Below, one piece after another: positions 8,290-17,100 of a stretch of 64,000 nt of DNA. Source of the stretch: Anaerococcus rubeinfantis (GTDB lineage: Bacteria > Bacillota > Clostridia > Tissierellales > Peptoniphilaceae). The DNA lies in NCBI RefSeq assembly GCF_001487145.1, contig NZ_LN913016.1, positions 1,331,616 through 1,395,615 of the forward strand, written 5' to 3'. The position numbers and the translations under genes are program-made. The notes under the pieces were generated by a model, which saw only the letters and a list, made by a program, of their open reading frames with translations, was not told where the DNA came from and ran no database searches. Positions within the stretch are counted from its first letter, which is position 1, and the number at the start of each line of letters is the position of its first letter.

Positions 8290-10225
8290 AATCATCCCTC
8301 CAATTTATTAGTGTTGAAATCAATTCATCTTTTGTTTTTGACTTCCACAGCTCATCTATAAAATTTTTATTTTCTATTTTTCTATAAATATTTATCAAAA
8401 TATCCTTTGTACTATCAATATCTTCATCTGTTATAGCAATTAAAAGTACAATCTTAACTAAATTTTTCCCCCACTTTATTGGCTTATCCAAAGTTATAAT
8501 TCCCAGTTGAGATCTATTTACATATTTGGGGTCACAGTGGGGAATTGAAATTCCTGTATAAACACTAGTGCTTCCCATATTTTCTCTTTTTATTATTGAA
8601 TCTAAAAATAAATTATTTTTCTTGTTTAATTCATTTGAAATTTTTAAAATTTCTTCGAAAATTTCATCTTTGTTCTTAGCTTTAGATTTCAACAATATAT
8701 TTTCATCTAACAGCTCTCTAATCAAATTATTATTAGTTTCAATTTTTTCACTAGATTTTAATAACCTATTCTTATCTAAATTATTATTATAAAATAAAGC
8801 AATTTCATTCATTTCCTGTTCAGTTATTACTGGACTAACATCAAACACTGGTATTTTCATATTTGGTAATCTTACAGAAGATACAATAAAATCAATATTA
8901 TTTAAATCTATTTTATCTAAATCATCTAAGTCTACTTTTATTACTTTATCAGTATCTAAAATTATTCTTTTTAATTTACTAACAATAAGTTCAGAAGTAG
9001 CAATTCCATGTGGGCATATTACTAAAATATTTAAAGATTTATGGACTTTTTCTACAGCTATTTGAAAATGAATAGCCAAAAACGCCGCCTCATCAGCTGT
9101 CATTTTTACATTGAATTCTTCAGTAAGTTCCCTAACTGAAAGCCAAACAACATTATACAAGACGCTATATTGTTTTTTCACTTCTTCAGCTACTGGGTTA
9201 TTAACTGAAATAGATTTTTGCAATCTAAATATCATAGGACCAATATGGCTTATCAACATATCTTTTAAATGTTCATCATGGGTTAGGTCAATATCCAAAA
9301 TATTAGACACTTTTTTAATAAAATTTCTTACACTCTTATCTAGTCTCAAATTATAACCAGCATTATTTATTTTAAATCCAGAGGCAAGCAAGGTGTAGGA
9401 TAAGACCTCAATTTCTTGGCTAGGAATTTCTTTTTCCGAACCTAATATCTTACTTAAAATTTCTCTAGCGTAAAAATAAGCCTCAAAATGATTAATATCA
9501 AATTTTATACTAGCCTTATAATCATTTAAAATAAAACCTAAATCAATCATATTTATTTGAACTAGTAAATCTATCAAAAGAGTATTAAAATACCTTTTAC
9601 TAAGATCATAATCATATTTTTTCCCCAGTTCGTTTATAATATTTTTACAATTTAAGATAGTTTCCTTACAAAAAAATCTAGACAAGGTCTTGATATCTTC
9701 AAAATTTGAGTCATCTATTAGTGAAGTTAAATATTCTTTAATAACCTTTCTTATCCTTGACTCATCACCACTTACAAAATATCTGCCTTTCTCATTTATT
9801 AAATGTAATTTTTTTGAAGAAATCTCTTTTTCCAATTTTTTAATATCTCTTCTAGCAGACCCCTCACTTATAAATGTGTTGTCCTCATAAACATCAATAT
9901 TTAACTTTTTTCTTTTTAAAAAAATCTCTTTGAACAAGTACTCTTCTCTATATTCAATCGATTGATTATCAAGATTTTTTTTACTATCAATGTCTGATAA
10001 GATCAAATCTATTTTTTTAGATTTAAATTTGTCATCAATCCTAATTCCTTTTCGAGGAAATTTTTCAATTTCAATGCCATATTCCTTGAAGTATTCATTT
10101 ATTTTGTCAATATCTTTATAAATAGTTTTAGTAGAAACTCCAAACATCTCTGACAGACTCTTAGCAGTAATAAATTCATTATGTAACTTAAGAGTCTGTA
10201 GAATCATAATTTGCCTACTATTCAC
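8255..10225 (-). CDS. PRD-containing transcriptional activator (MtlR/LicR type)
   Basis: A 656-residue PTS-controlled regulator. Domains in order: an N-terminal HTH_11 (FITAKSLSEMFGVSTKTIYKD), a second winged-helix region to about 180, PRD1 (about 200-290) and PRD2 (about 310-400, with ISHIGPMIFRL and FLAIHFQIA). Next comes a GatB-like EIIB domain whose Cys is in VICPHGIATSELI, and a C-terminal EIIA-like domain with the His in GISIPHCDP. This is the layout of MtlR/LicR-class activators, whose activity depends on phosphorylation by HPr, EIIA and EIIB. Translation starts at a GTG behind GAGGTG. It heads the operon it probably controls. Confidence 0.9.
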   Translation of the reverse strand: MNSRQIMILQTLKLHNEFITAKSLSEMFGVSTKTIYKDIDKINEYFKEYGIEIEKFPRKGIRIDDKFKSKKIDLILSDIDSKKNLDNQSIEYREEYLFKEIFLKRKKLNIDVYEDNTFISEGSARRDIKKLEKEISSKKLHLINEKGRYFVSGDESRIRKVIKEYLTSLIDDSNFEDIKTLSRFFCKETILNCKNIINELGKKYDYDLSKRYFNTLLIDLLVQINMIDLGFILNDYKASIKFDINHFEAYFYAREILSKILGSEKEIPSQEIEVLSYTLLASGFKINNAGYNLRLDKSVRNFIKKVSNILDIDLTHDEHLKDMLISHIGPMIFRLQKSISVNNPVAEEVKKQYSVLYNVVWLSVRELTEEFNVKMTADEAAFLAIHFQIAVEKVHKSLNILVICPHGIATSELIVSKLKRIILDTDKVIKVDLDDLDKIDLNNIDFIVSSVRLPNMKIPVFDVSPVITEQEMNEIALFYNNNLDKNRLLKSSEKIETNNNLIRELLDENILLKSKAKNKDEIFEEILKISNELNKKNNLFLDSIIKRENMGSTSVYTGISIPHCDPKYVNRSQLGIITLDKPIKWGKNLVKIVLLIAITDEDIDSTKDILINIYRKIENKNFIDELWKSKTKDELISTLINWRDDYDRKENHKIKS

Positions 10226-10344
10226 AATTTCACCTCACAATCAATGAAAATGTTATCTTCTTTAACATTAGTATATATTAATATATTTTTTTATTGAAAT
10301 CTATATATGTCTACATTAATGTGGAAGTTGTAACTAGGTTTAAT

Positions 10345-10373
10345 ATTATAAATTAATTCTTTGATCAAATCAA
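10345..10373 (-). promoter_or_regulatory. Promoter of the galactitol-type PTS operon
   Basis: Minus-strand TTGATT (10368-10373) and TATAAT (10345-10350) are spaced by 17 bp, about 120 bp upstream of the regulator's GTG start. The long leader contains the palindrome ACATTAATGT and AT-rich inverted repeats that could bind the activator; this part is inference. Confidence 0.65.
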
Positions 10374-10443
10374 ATGAGAATAGAAATGAATATTAAAAAA
10401 AGTTTTTATTTATTAGGAAGATAAAGTTTTTATTTCAATAAAA

Positions 10444-10483
10444 AATACCCTCTTACTATTTTTATAAGTAGAGAAGGTATTTA
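10444..10483 (-). terminator. Terminator downstream of tRNA-Leu
   Basis: On the minus strand AATACCTTCTCTACT and AGTAAGAGGGTATT form a hairpin followed by TTTTTATT. It lies about 185 bp beyond the tRNA, just upstream of the PTS operon promoter, and would end transcripts coming from the tRNA and ABC transporter side. Confidence 0.65.
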
Positions 10484-10560
10484 TAAATTATTTAAAAATT
10501 ATTTATATATATTTATACTTAAGTTTTAGTATTTTCATAAACTAACTACAAAAAAACTAC

Positions 10561-10650
10561 AAACGTATCTTTTTATATCCCTTTATATCCAATAAAATTA
10601 ATAAATATAAAAGGATATCAGCTTATATCAGCCAATATCCTTTTATATCC
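10561..10650. repeat. Iterated ATATCC motifs with a 10-bp-stem hairpin
   Basis: Within 90 bp the hexamer ATATCC occurs several times in direct orientation, with inverted GGATAT copies. AAAAGGATAT (10609) and ATATCCTTTT (10635) form a hairpin. It lies between tRNA-Leu and the terminator at 10444. No coding potential is seen. It may be tRNA 3' trailer sequence or a small repeat. Confidence 0.5.
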
Positions 10651-10666
10651 TTGTATAATTTTTTTA

Positions 10667-10756
10667 TGGTGCAGGATAGAAGACTTGAACTTCCACGTCC
10701 TAAAATCGGACACAAGATCCTTAGTCTTGCGCGTCTGCCAATTCCGCCAATCCTGC
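10667..10756 (-). tRNA. tRNA-Leu (AAG)
   Basis: A complete type II tRNA. The acceptor GCAGGAT pairs with ATCCTGC and the CCA end is encoded. The anticodon stem CAAGA/TCTTG encloses the loop CTAAGGA, giving anticodon AAG, which reads CUU. The long variable arm GTCCGATTTTAGGAC and T-arm GTTCAAGTC fit leucine. It has its own promoter and is not fused to the ABC operon. Confidence 0.95.
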
Positions 10757-10769
10757 AAGCTACCTTTAT

Positions 10770-10798
10770 ATATTACCAATATATGATAGCTTTGTCAA
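10770..10798 (-). promoter_or_regulatory. tRNA-Leu promoter
   Basis: Minus-strand TTGACA (10793-10798) and TAATAT (10770-10775) with a 17-bp spacer sit 14 bp upstream of the first tRNA base, just after the glnQ-like stop. Confidence 0.7.
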
Positions 10799-10802
10799 AT
10801 TT

Positions 10803-11522
10803 TTATAATACTTTTGATAAAAATTCTTTGCTTCTTTCTTCTTTTGGATTTTCAAAAAATTCTTTTGGATTTTGGGATTCTTCTACTATTTCTCCATCAT
10901 CCATTATTATTATTTTGTTTGAAACTTGCTTTGCAAATTCCATTTCGTGGCTTACTATTGCCATGGTCATTCCTTCGTTTGCTAAATCTTTCATCAAATC
11001 TAGGACATCTTTTACCATTTCTGGATCAAGAGCACTTGTTGGTTCGTCAAATAACATCAAATCTGGCTCCATCATTAAGGCTCTAATAATGGCAATTCTT
11101 TGTTTTTGTCCTCCTGAAAGCTCTTTTGGATAGGAATTTTTCTTCTCTGTTAGGCCAATTTTTTCTAATAATTCTAAGGCCTTTTCTTCTGCCTCATCTT
11201 TTTTCATTTTCTTTGTATTTAAAGGTGCTGCTAATAAATTTTCCATTATCGTCATATTTGAAAAAAGATTGAATTGTTGAAAAACCATGCCCACTTTTTC
11301 TCTTAATTTATTTACATCAAGCTCGTCTATATTTTTATTTTCAAAATATATATTTCCACTTGTCTTTTTTTCTAATTTATTTATGGTTCTAAGAAGTGTA
11401 GATTTTCCTGATCCTGATGGTCCAATTATTGCAAGGATATCGCCTTTGTTTATTTCTAAATCTATTCCTTTTAAAACTTCTTTTTCTTTGAATGATTTTT
11501 TTAAATTTTCTACTTTAATCAT
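10803..11522 (-). CDS. glnQ: Polar amino-acid ABC transporter ATPase
   Basis: A 239-residue ATPase of the PAAT (GlnQ/HisP) family. It shows Walker [13 protein letters not shown]-loop VFQQFNLF, signature LSGGQKQR, Walker [15 protein letters not shown] and H-loop IVSHEMEFA. It energises import through the permease encoded upstream, whose stop codon overlaps its start by 8 bp, so the two are translationally coupled. The order is binding protein, permease, ATPase under one T-box leader. The assigned name reflects family resemblance; the amino acid transported is not certain. Confidence 0.9.
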   Translation of the reverse strand: MIKVENLKKSFKEKEVLKGIDLEINKGDILAIIGPSGSGKSTLLRTINKLEKKTSGNIYFENKNIDELDVNKLREKVGMVFQQFNLFSNMTIMENLLAAPLNTKKMKKDEAEEKALELLEKIGLTEKKNSYPKELSGGQKQRIAIIRALMMEPDLMLFDEPTSALDPEMVKDVLDLMKDLANEGMTMAIVSHEMEFAKQVSNKIIIMDDGEIVEESQNPKEFFENPKEERSKEFLSKVL

Positions 11523-12222
11523 GGGCCATCCTCTCTTCTAATTTTTTAAATATTTTTTCAAGTAATAGGACAAGAATTAAATATATTAGGGCTGCTGCAA
11601 AATATGGAATTGCTGCTGAAAAAGTCCTTGAAATTATTATTCCTGCTCCCCTTGTCAGATCTACCAAGCCAATAAATCCTGAAATTGATGTTTCTTTAAA
11701 TAAGGTTATAACTTCATTTCCCAAGGCTGGAAGGGAATTTTTCATAGCTTGGGGGATGACTACAAGTTTTGCAGTTTTTTCGTATGATAAGCCTAAGCTT
11801 CTTGCAGCTTCAATTTCTCCCTTGTCTACTGAATTTATTCCTCCCCTAAAAACTTCTGACATATAGGCTGATGAATTTATGATAAATGTTACGATTGCTA
11901 CCAAAAAAAGGGAATCTGAATTTACCAAAATTACATTGTAGACAATAAGTAATTGGATTGTGGAAGGTGTCCCCCTTACTACTGTTACAAAAACATTTAA
12001 GATTTTTGCAAGGATTTTTATTATATAATATTTAAATCCCTTAATATTTTCCTCTAAATTTTTGTCATAATCTTTTATAATTGCTATAAACATCCCTATC
12101 AAAAGGGCAAATATCAAAGATATCGCCGTAACTGAAAGGGTTGTTTTTAATCCATCTATTAGATATTTATAATTATTGTCCTTTATTAAATTTTTTTCAA
12201 TTGCTTGTAAAAAACTATCCAT
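11515..12222 (-). CDS. Polar amino-acid ABC transporter permease
   Basis: A 235-residue integral membrane permease of the HisM/GlnP type. It has five to six hydrophobic segments and the EAA-like loop [35 protein letters not shown], which contacts the ATPase. The N-terminal part begins inside the membrane segment [19 protein letters not shown] after about 20 residues, typical for this family. It lies 2 bp after the binding-protein gene and overlaps the ATPase gene, forming a single importer operon in the cytoplasmic membrane. Confidence 0.9.
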   Translation of the reverse strand: MDSFLQAIEKNLIKDNNYKYLIDGLKTTLSVTAISLIFALLIGMFIAIIKDYDKNLEENIKGFKYYIIKILAKILNVFVTVVRGTPSTIQLLIVYNVILVNSDSLFLVAIVTFIINSSAYMSEVFRGGINSVDKGEIEAARSLGLSYEKTAKLVVIPQAMKNSLPALGNEVITLFKETSISGFIGLVDLTRGAGIIISRTFSAAIPYFAAALIYLILVLLLEKIFKKLEERMAHD

Positions 12223-12224
12223 TT

Positions 12225-13037
12225 TTATTTATCCAAATATTTTTCAAAAATTTTATCCAATGTTCCGTCTTTTTCAAGCTCGTCAATTGCCTTGTTGACT
12301 TCCTCTAATAATTTGTCATTTTTCTTATCTAGGGCAATGGCGTATTCATCTTTTGCCAATTCTTTATCAAGAACTTTCAAACCCTCGTTTGCTTCTACAA
12401 ATTTTTCTGCTGCTTGATCATCCAAAACTACAGCATCAACCTTGTCATTATTTAAAGCAACAATTGAGTCCATAGTTTTGCTAAAAGATTGAATGCTATC
12501 TTCACCATAAGTATCCTTAGCAGCAACTTCCCCAGTTGAACCAAGTTGGCTTGCAATTTTTTTGCCCTTTAAATCTTCTGGATTTTTAAAAGAAGAATCT
12601 TTTTTAACGATAACTTTTTGTACAGATTTTCCATAAGTTTTTGAGAAATTTACATTTTTCTTACGGTCTTCAGTCTCAGTAATTCCAGCTATTCCCCCAT
12701 CAAGTTTTCCTGATTCGATTGATGCTATAATTGATGAAAAATCCATATCCTTAATTTTTACTTCTACACCAAGTTTTTTTCCGATTTCTTGGGCGATTTC
12801 AGCATCAATTCCTACGATTTTATTATTGTCATCATAAAATTCATAAGGTGGGAAATCTGCACTTGTTCCAAGATCAAGAACACCATCATCTACAATTTCA
12901 GAAGCTACGCTTTTATTAGAATTATTTGATAGGTCATTTTGATTTGAACTTACATTATCCTTTTGATTTTTTCCGGAACACGCCACCAACAAACTACTAG
13001 TAACAAGAGCCAACACTACTTTTTTTAAATTTTTCAT
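12225..13037 (-). CDS. Amino-acid-binding lipoprotein of ABC importer
   Basis: A 270-residue solute-binding protein of PBP family 3. A lipoprotein signal peptide ends in LLVAC with the acylated Cys at residue 20, followed by a Ser/Asn-rich linker to about 50. The mature domain carries LGTSADFPPYEFYDDNNKIVG, GIDAEIAQEIGKKLG and LDGGIAGITETEDRKKNVNF, the ligand-contact signature of polar amino-acid binders. It is anchored outside the membrane and delivers ligand to the permease. The start has AGAGGAG. The ligand could be glutamine, arginine, cystine or methionine; sequence alone does not decide. Confidence 0.9.
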   Translation of the reverse strand: MKNLKKVVLALVTSSLLVACSGKNQKDNVSSNQNDLSNNSNKSVASEIVDDGVLDLGTSADFPPYEFYDDNNKIVGIDAEIAQEIGKKLGVEVKIKDMDFSSIIASIESGKLDGGIAGITETEDRKKNVNFSKTYGKSVQKVIVKKDSSFKNPEDLKGKKIASQLGSTGEVAAKDTYGEDSIQSFSKTMDSIVALNNDKVDAVVLDDQAAEKFVEANEGLKVLDKELAKDEYAIALDKKNDKLLEEVNKAIDELEKDGTLDKIFEKYLDK

Positions 13038-13122
13038 TTTTTCTCCTCTTTTCTATTTTTTATTTTCATACCGACAAAAAGCAAATAAATTAAATTTTCA
13101 CCGAAAATTCCAATAAAAAAAT

Positions 13123-13330
13123 CTCCGTCCCAAAGGGACGAAGATCGTGATACCACCCAAATTTTTCTATTTCTCACAAAATAGAACTCATCAAGTACAA
13201 ACATACTCTAACTCTGTAACGGGAGTTCCCGTATGGGCTTTTTATTTCCCACATGCTCCAAGTTTCTTTTCATTTTACTTCCACTTCTCCTCTCACACTC
13301 TACAGGATTCGCTTTAAGCTTTCATAAAAT
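13123..13330 (-). promoter_or_regulatory. T-box riboswitch upstream of amino-acid importer
   Basis: The leader ends in the T-box core TGGGTGGTATCACG (13145-13158, minus strand) and a terminator hairpin GTCCCTTTGGGAC followed by seven T residues at 13113-13144. Upstream are the hairpin GGGAACTCCC and a long stem-I region with GTGGAAG-like apical sequence. Uncharged tRNA would favour the antiterminator and turn on the importer. The specifier codon could not be placed with confidence, because stem I here departs from the common AGAGAG...GGTGAAA layout. Confidence 0.88.
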
Positions 13331-13368
13331 TACTCTTCTTTTCGATGCATTTATTTACTTTAGTTAGA

Positions 13369-13396
13369 ATTATATAATAAATAAAAAAATTGTCAA
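13369..13396 (-). promoter_or_regulatory. Promoter of the T-box/amino-acid importer operon
   Basis: Minus-strand TTGACA (13391-13396) and TATAAT (13369-13374) are both consensus, with a 16-bp spacer. It lies directly upstream of the T-box leader and points away from the GDPD gene. Confidence 0.85.
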
Positions 13397-13445
13397 ATAA
13401 TTTTTCAATATGCTCTTTTGGGGTAATAAATAAAAAGGAGGTTTT

Positions 13446-14153
13446 ATGAAAATTATAGCACACAGGGGCTTTTCTTCCCTTTATCCAGAAAATACCATGC
13501 TCGCTTTCAAAAAAGCATACGAAATGGGCGTTTATGCCATTGAACTTGATGTTCATTTATCAAAAAATAAAGAATTGATTATAATTCACGACGAAAAAAA
13601 TGATAGGACCAGTGACGGTCAAGGTTTTATAAAAGACCACAGCCTTGAAGAGTTGCAAAAATATTCATTTTCCTATAATAAAGATTTTGAAAATATAAAA
13701 ATTTCAGATATTGATGAATATTTTTCTTATTTTAAGGACAAGGACATTTTAACAAATATAGAAATTAAAACAAATGTAATAGAATATCCAAATATAGAAA
13801 AACTTTTGATGGGAAAAATTTATGGGTATGGTTTAGTTGATAAGGTATTTATTTCATCATTTAATTTAAATTCTTTAAAAAAAATAAGACAAATTGATAC
13901 AAAAATCCCCCTTGCACTTTTGACTAGCAAAAAAGTTGATAATATAAAAAATCTTTGCAAGGACTTAAATTTACAATTTTATCACCCAAAAAACACAGCA
14001 GTAAGTCCAGAGGAAATAAAAGAATTAAAAAATATGGGAGTTTTGACAAATATTTGGTTTTCAAATAAAAAAGAAGACTACGAAAAATTAGAAATTTTAA
14101 ATCCAAATGGAATTATAACAAATCATGTTGAAAAGTTTATAAAAAAAATCTAG
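13446..14153 (+). CDS. Glycerophosphodiester phosphodiesterase
   Basis: A 235-residue GDPD-family protein that hydrolyses glycerophosphodiesters to glycerol-3-phosphate and alcohol. Active-site motifs are visible: IIAHRGFSSLYPENT (catalytic His and the PENT motif), AIELDVHLSKNKELIIIHDE (metal Glu/Asp and second His) and TNIEIK (metal Glu). There is no signal peptide, so it is cytoplasmic, like UgpQ. The ribosome binding site is AAAGGAGG, 5 nt before the ATG. It is a single gene, divergent from the ABC operon, with its own terminator overlapping the stop codon. Confidence 0.92.
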   Translation: MKIIAHRGFSSLYPENTMLAFKKAYEMGVYAIELDVHLSKNKELIIIHDEKNDRTSDGQGFIKDHSLEELQKYSFSYNKDFENIKISDIDEYFSYFKDKDILTNIEIKTNVIEYPNIEKLLMGKIYGYGLVDKVFISSFNLNSLKKIRQIDTKIPLALLTSKKVDNIKNLCKDLNLQFYHPKNTAVSPEEIKELKNMGVLTNIWFSNKKEDYEKLEILNPNGIITNHVEKFIKKI

Positions 14154-14172
14154 CAAAACGCTAGATTTTTTT
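14146..14172. terminator. Bidirectional terminator between GDPD and activase
   Basis: AAATCTAGC and GCTAGATTT form a perfect 9-bp stem with an AAAAC loop, flanked by A and T runs. It overlaps the GDPD stop codon and ends the convergent activase gene as well. Confidence 0.85.
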
Positions 14173-17100
14173 ATGCTTTTACATTTTCTTTTAAATTTTC
14201 TCTTGCTTGACTCATCATAAGTTTCACCCTATTTATTTGGTTTACCTCGCTTGCACCTGGGTCGTAGTCTATTGCTACTATATTTGCTTGTGGGTAAATT
14301 TCTCTGATTTTTTTCATTACTCCCTTGCCGGTTATGTGGTTTGGTAGGCAGCCGAATGGTTGGATGCAAACTATATTTGGTGCGTCTTGGTGGATTAACT
14401 CTACCATTTCACCTGCAAGTAACCATCCTTCTCCGGCTTGGTTTCCAAGACTTGTAACTTCTTTTGCAAAAGTCTTTACATCATTTATATAAACAGGTTC
14501 ATCAAATCTTTTTGAATTTTTTAGGGCTTTTCTGATTGGTTTTCTATAAACTTCTATTGTATTTATTGCAGCTTTTCCAAAAAATGCCTTGATTGGACTT
14601 TTACCATAAAGTTCTTTTTTAAGTTGTGTATTTGCCAAACAATACATTAGAAAATCTGTCAAATCTGGAACTATTACTTCAGCTCCTTCAGCTTCTAGGG
14701 TATCTTGGAGGTGGTTATTTGCCTCTTGTAAATATTTTACAAGAATTTCTCCAACAATTCCCGCTTTTGGTTTTTTGATATCTAAAACTTCAACCTCATC
14801 AAATTCTTCTACAATTTGTCCAATTATATTTTTATAGGTTTTTGAGCTCATATCATAAATATTTTCACAGCAAATTCCTATCCATTTTTCTTTTAATTTA
14901 TTAACTTCACCCTTATTTTTTTCGTAAGGTCTTGTTGCATTTGCCACCCTATTTATCAAATCTCCCAACAAAATTGATCTTAATAAATTTATTACCATTG
15001 GAATTGTAGAAATTTTTCTTAGGTCAAATCCTGAATGAGATTCTATTCCTTGAGCTGAAAGTGCTATTACTGGAATTTGTGGATAGCCTGCATCTTTTAA
15101 GGCTTTTCTAATATATCCTACATAATTTGAAGCTCGACATGCTCCTCCCGTTTGGGTCATAAGAAGGGCCAATTTATTCGGATTATATCTTCCAGAATTT
15201 ACAGCTTCCATAAGTTGACCAACTACTGTAATTGATGGATAACATGAATCATTATTTACATATTTTAAGCCGTTATCGATGACTTTTTCATCAACCTTAT
15301 CCAAAAATTCTATATTATAGCCAGATCCCTTTAATAAACTTTCCATAATTTGAAAATGCTCTCTTGCCATTTGAGGAGCAAGGATTGTATAGCCATCTTC
15401 TTTCATTTCTTTGGTAAATTCGTGGTTTTCGTAGGTCAATTTTTCTTTTCTTTTTTTCAAATGAATATTTTCATTTTCTTGTTGGTCAAGGGCTTGGATT
15501 AAAGATCTAATCCTAATTTTTACTGCTCCAAGATTTGAAACTTCATCAATTTTTAATAAAGTATAAATCTTTCCGTTTGCTTCCAATATGTCTTGAACTT
15601 GGTCGGTTGTAACCGCATCAAGTCCACAACCAAATGAATTTAATTGAACCAATTGAAGGCAAGGATCTTTTCCTACAAATTCCGCTGCCCTATAAAGTCT
15701 TGCGTGATAGGACCATTGGTCCAAAACCCTGGTTTGATTTTCCAAATCTTCTGTTGAATAGGCTATAGAATCTTCTGATAAAACTGGAATTCTCATTGAC
15801 TCGATTAATTCTGGAATTCCGTGGTTTATTTCTGGATCAATATGGTAAGGACGTCCTGCAAGAACTATGGCCTTTTCCTTGTTCACATGAACATATTCTA
15901 AAATTTCCCTACCCTTTTTTCTTATATCTTCATGGTAGTCGGCTTGTTTTTGCCAAGCATTTTTTACTGCATTTATAATTTGATTTTTCTTTAAAATAAA
16001 TCCATCATGCTCATATCCTTCAAAAATTTCAACTAACCTATCTGCAACTATTTTTTCAGACTCAAATGAAAGATATGGGGCCATATATTTTACATTTTTT
16101 AATCCATCAACATTATTTTCTATTACATCAGGATATCCTGAAACAACTGGGCAATTCATGTGGTTTTGTGCTTTGTCAAATTGCTTGTATTCATAAAAAA
16201 TTGCTGGGTAAAATAGAATATCTATATCTTTTTCTAATAAATTTTCTATATGACCATGGGCAATTTTTGCAGGATAGCAGGCGGTTTCTGATGAAATTGT
16301 GGCAATTCCTTTTTCATAAATTTTCCTGTTTGATTCATCCGATAAAATTACATCAAAACCTAAGGAAGTAAAAAATTCATGCCAGAAAGGATAATCTTCA
16401 TACATATTTAAAACTCTAGGAAGTCCAACTCTTCCAAGAATATTTTTTTCTCCCAAAGTCTTCCTATCAAACAAAAGTTTGTTTTTAAATTTGTACATAT
16501 TAAGGTCTGCCAAAGTTTCTTCTTGTTTTACTCCAGCTCCTCTTTCGCACCTATTTCCTGTTATAAATCTTGATCCGTCTGGGAAAATATTTATTTGTAG
16601 GGAACAATTATTTGTACATCTTCCACACCTTGCGGACTTTTGGGTGTAGGTAAAATTATCTATTTCACTTTCTGATAAAATTTTGGAATGGCCTGTTGAT
16701 TTTTCTTTGGAAATCAAAGCCATGCCCATAGCTCCCATAAGGCCTGAAATTTCTGGTCTGGTTACATCCCTTGATGATAATTTCTCAAAGGCTCTTAAAA
16801 TTGCATCTCCATAAAAAGTTCCACCTTGGACAACTATATTTTTTCCAAGAGATTTTGGATCACGAACTTTTATAACTTTTTGGATAGCATTTTTTATTAC
16901 AGAATAACAAAGTCCTGCCGCTATATCAGAAACATCTGATCCCTCTTTTTGGGCTTGTTTTACCTTTGAATTCATAAAGACTGTACATCTTGAACCCAAA
17001 TCTGCAGGTTCTTTTGCAAAGAGGGCTTTTTGTTGAAATTCCTCTACAGAAAGACCAACGCTTGCTGCAAAAGTTGACAAAAATGATCCACAACCTGATG

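Noticed and set aside
10667-10756. tRNA-Leu as an occupied phage attachment site
   Set aside because: No direct repeat of the tRNA 3' end and no integrase gene are found nearby.
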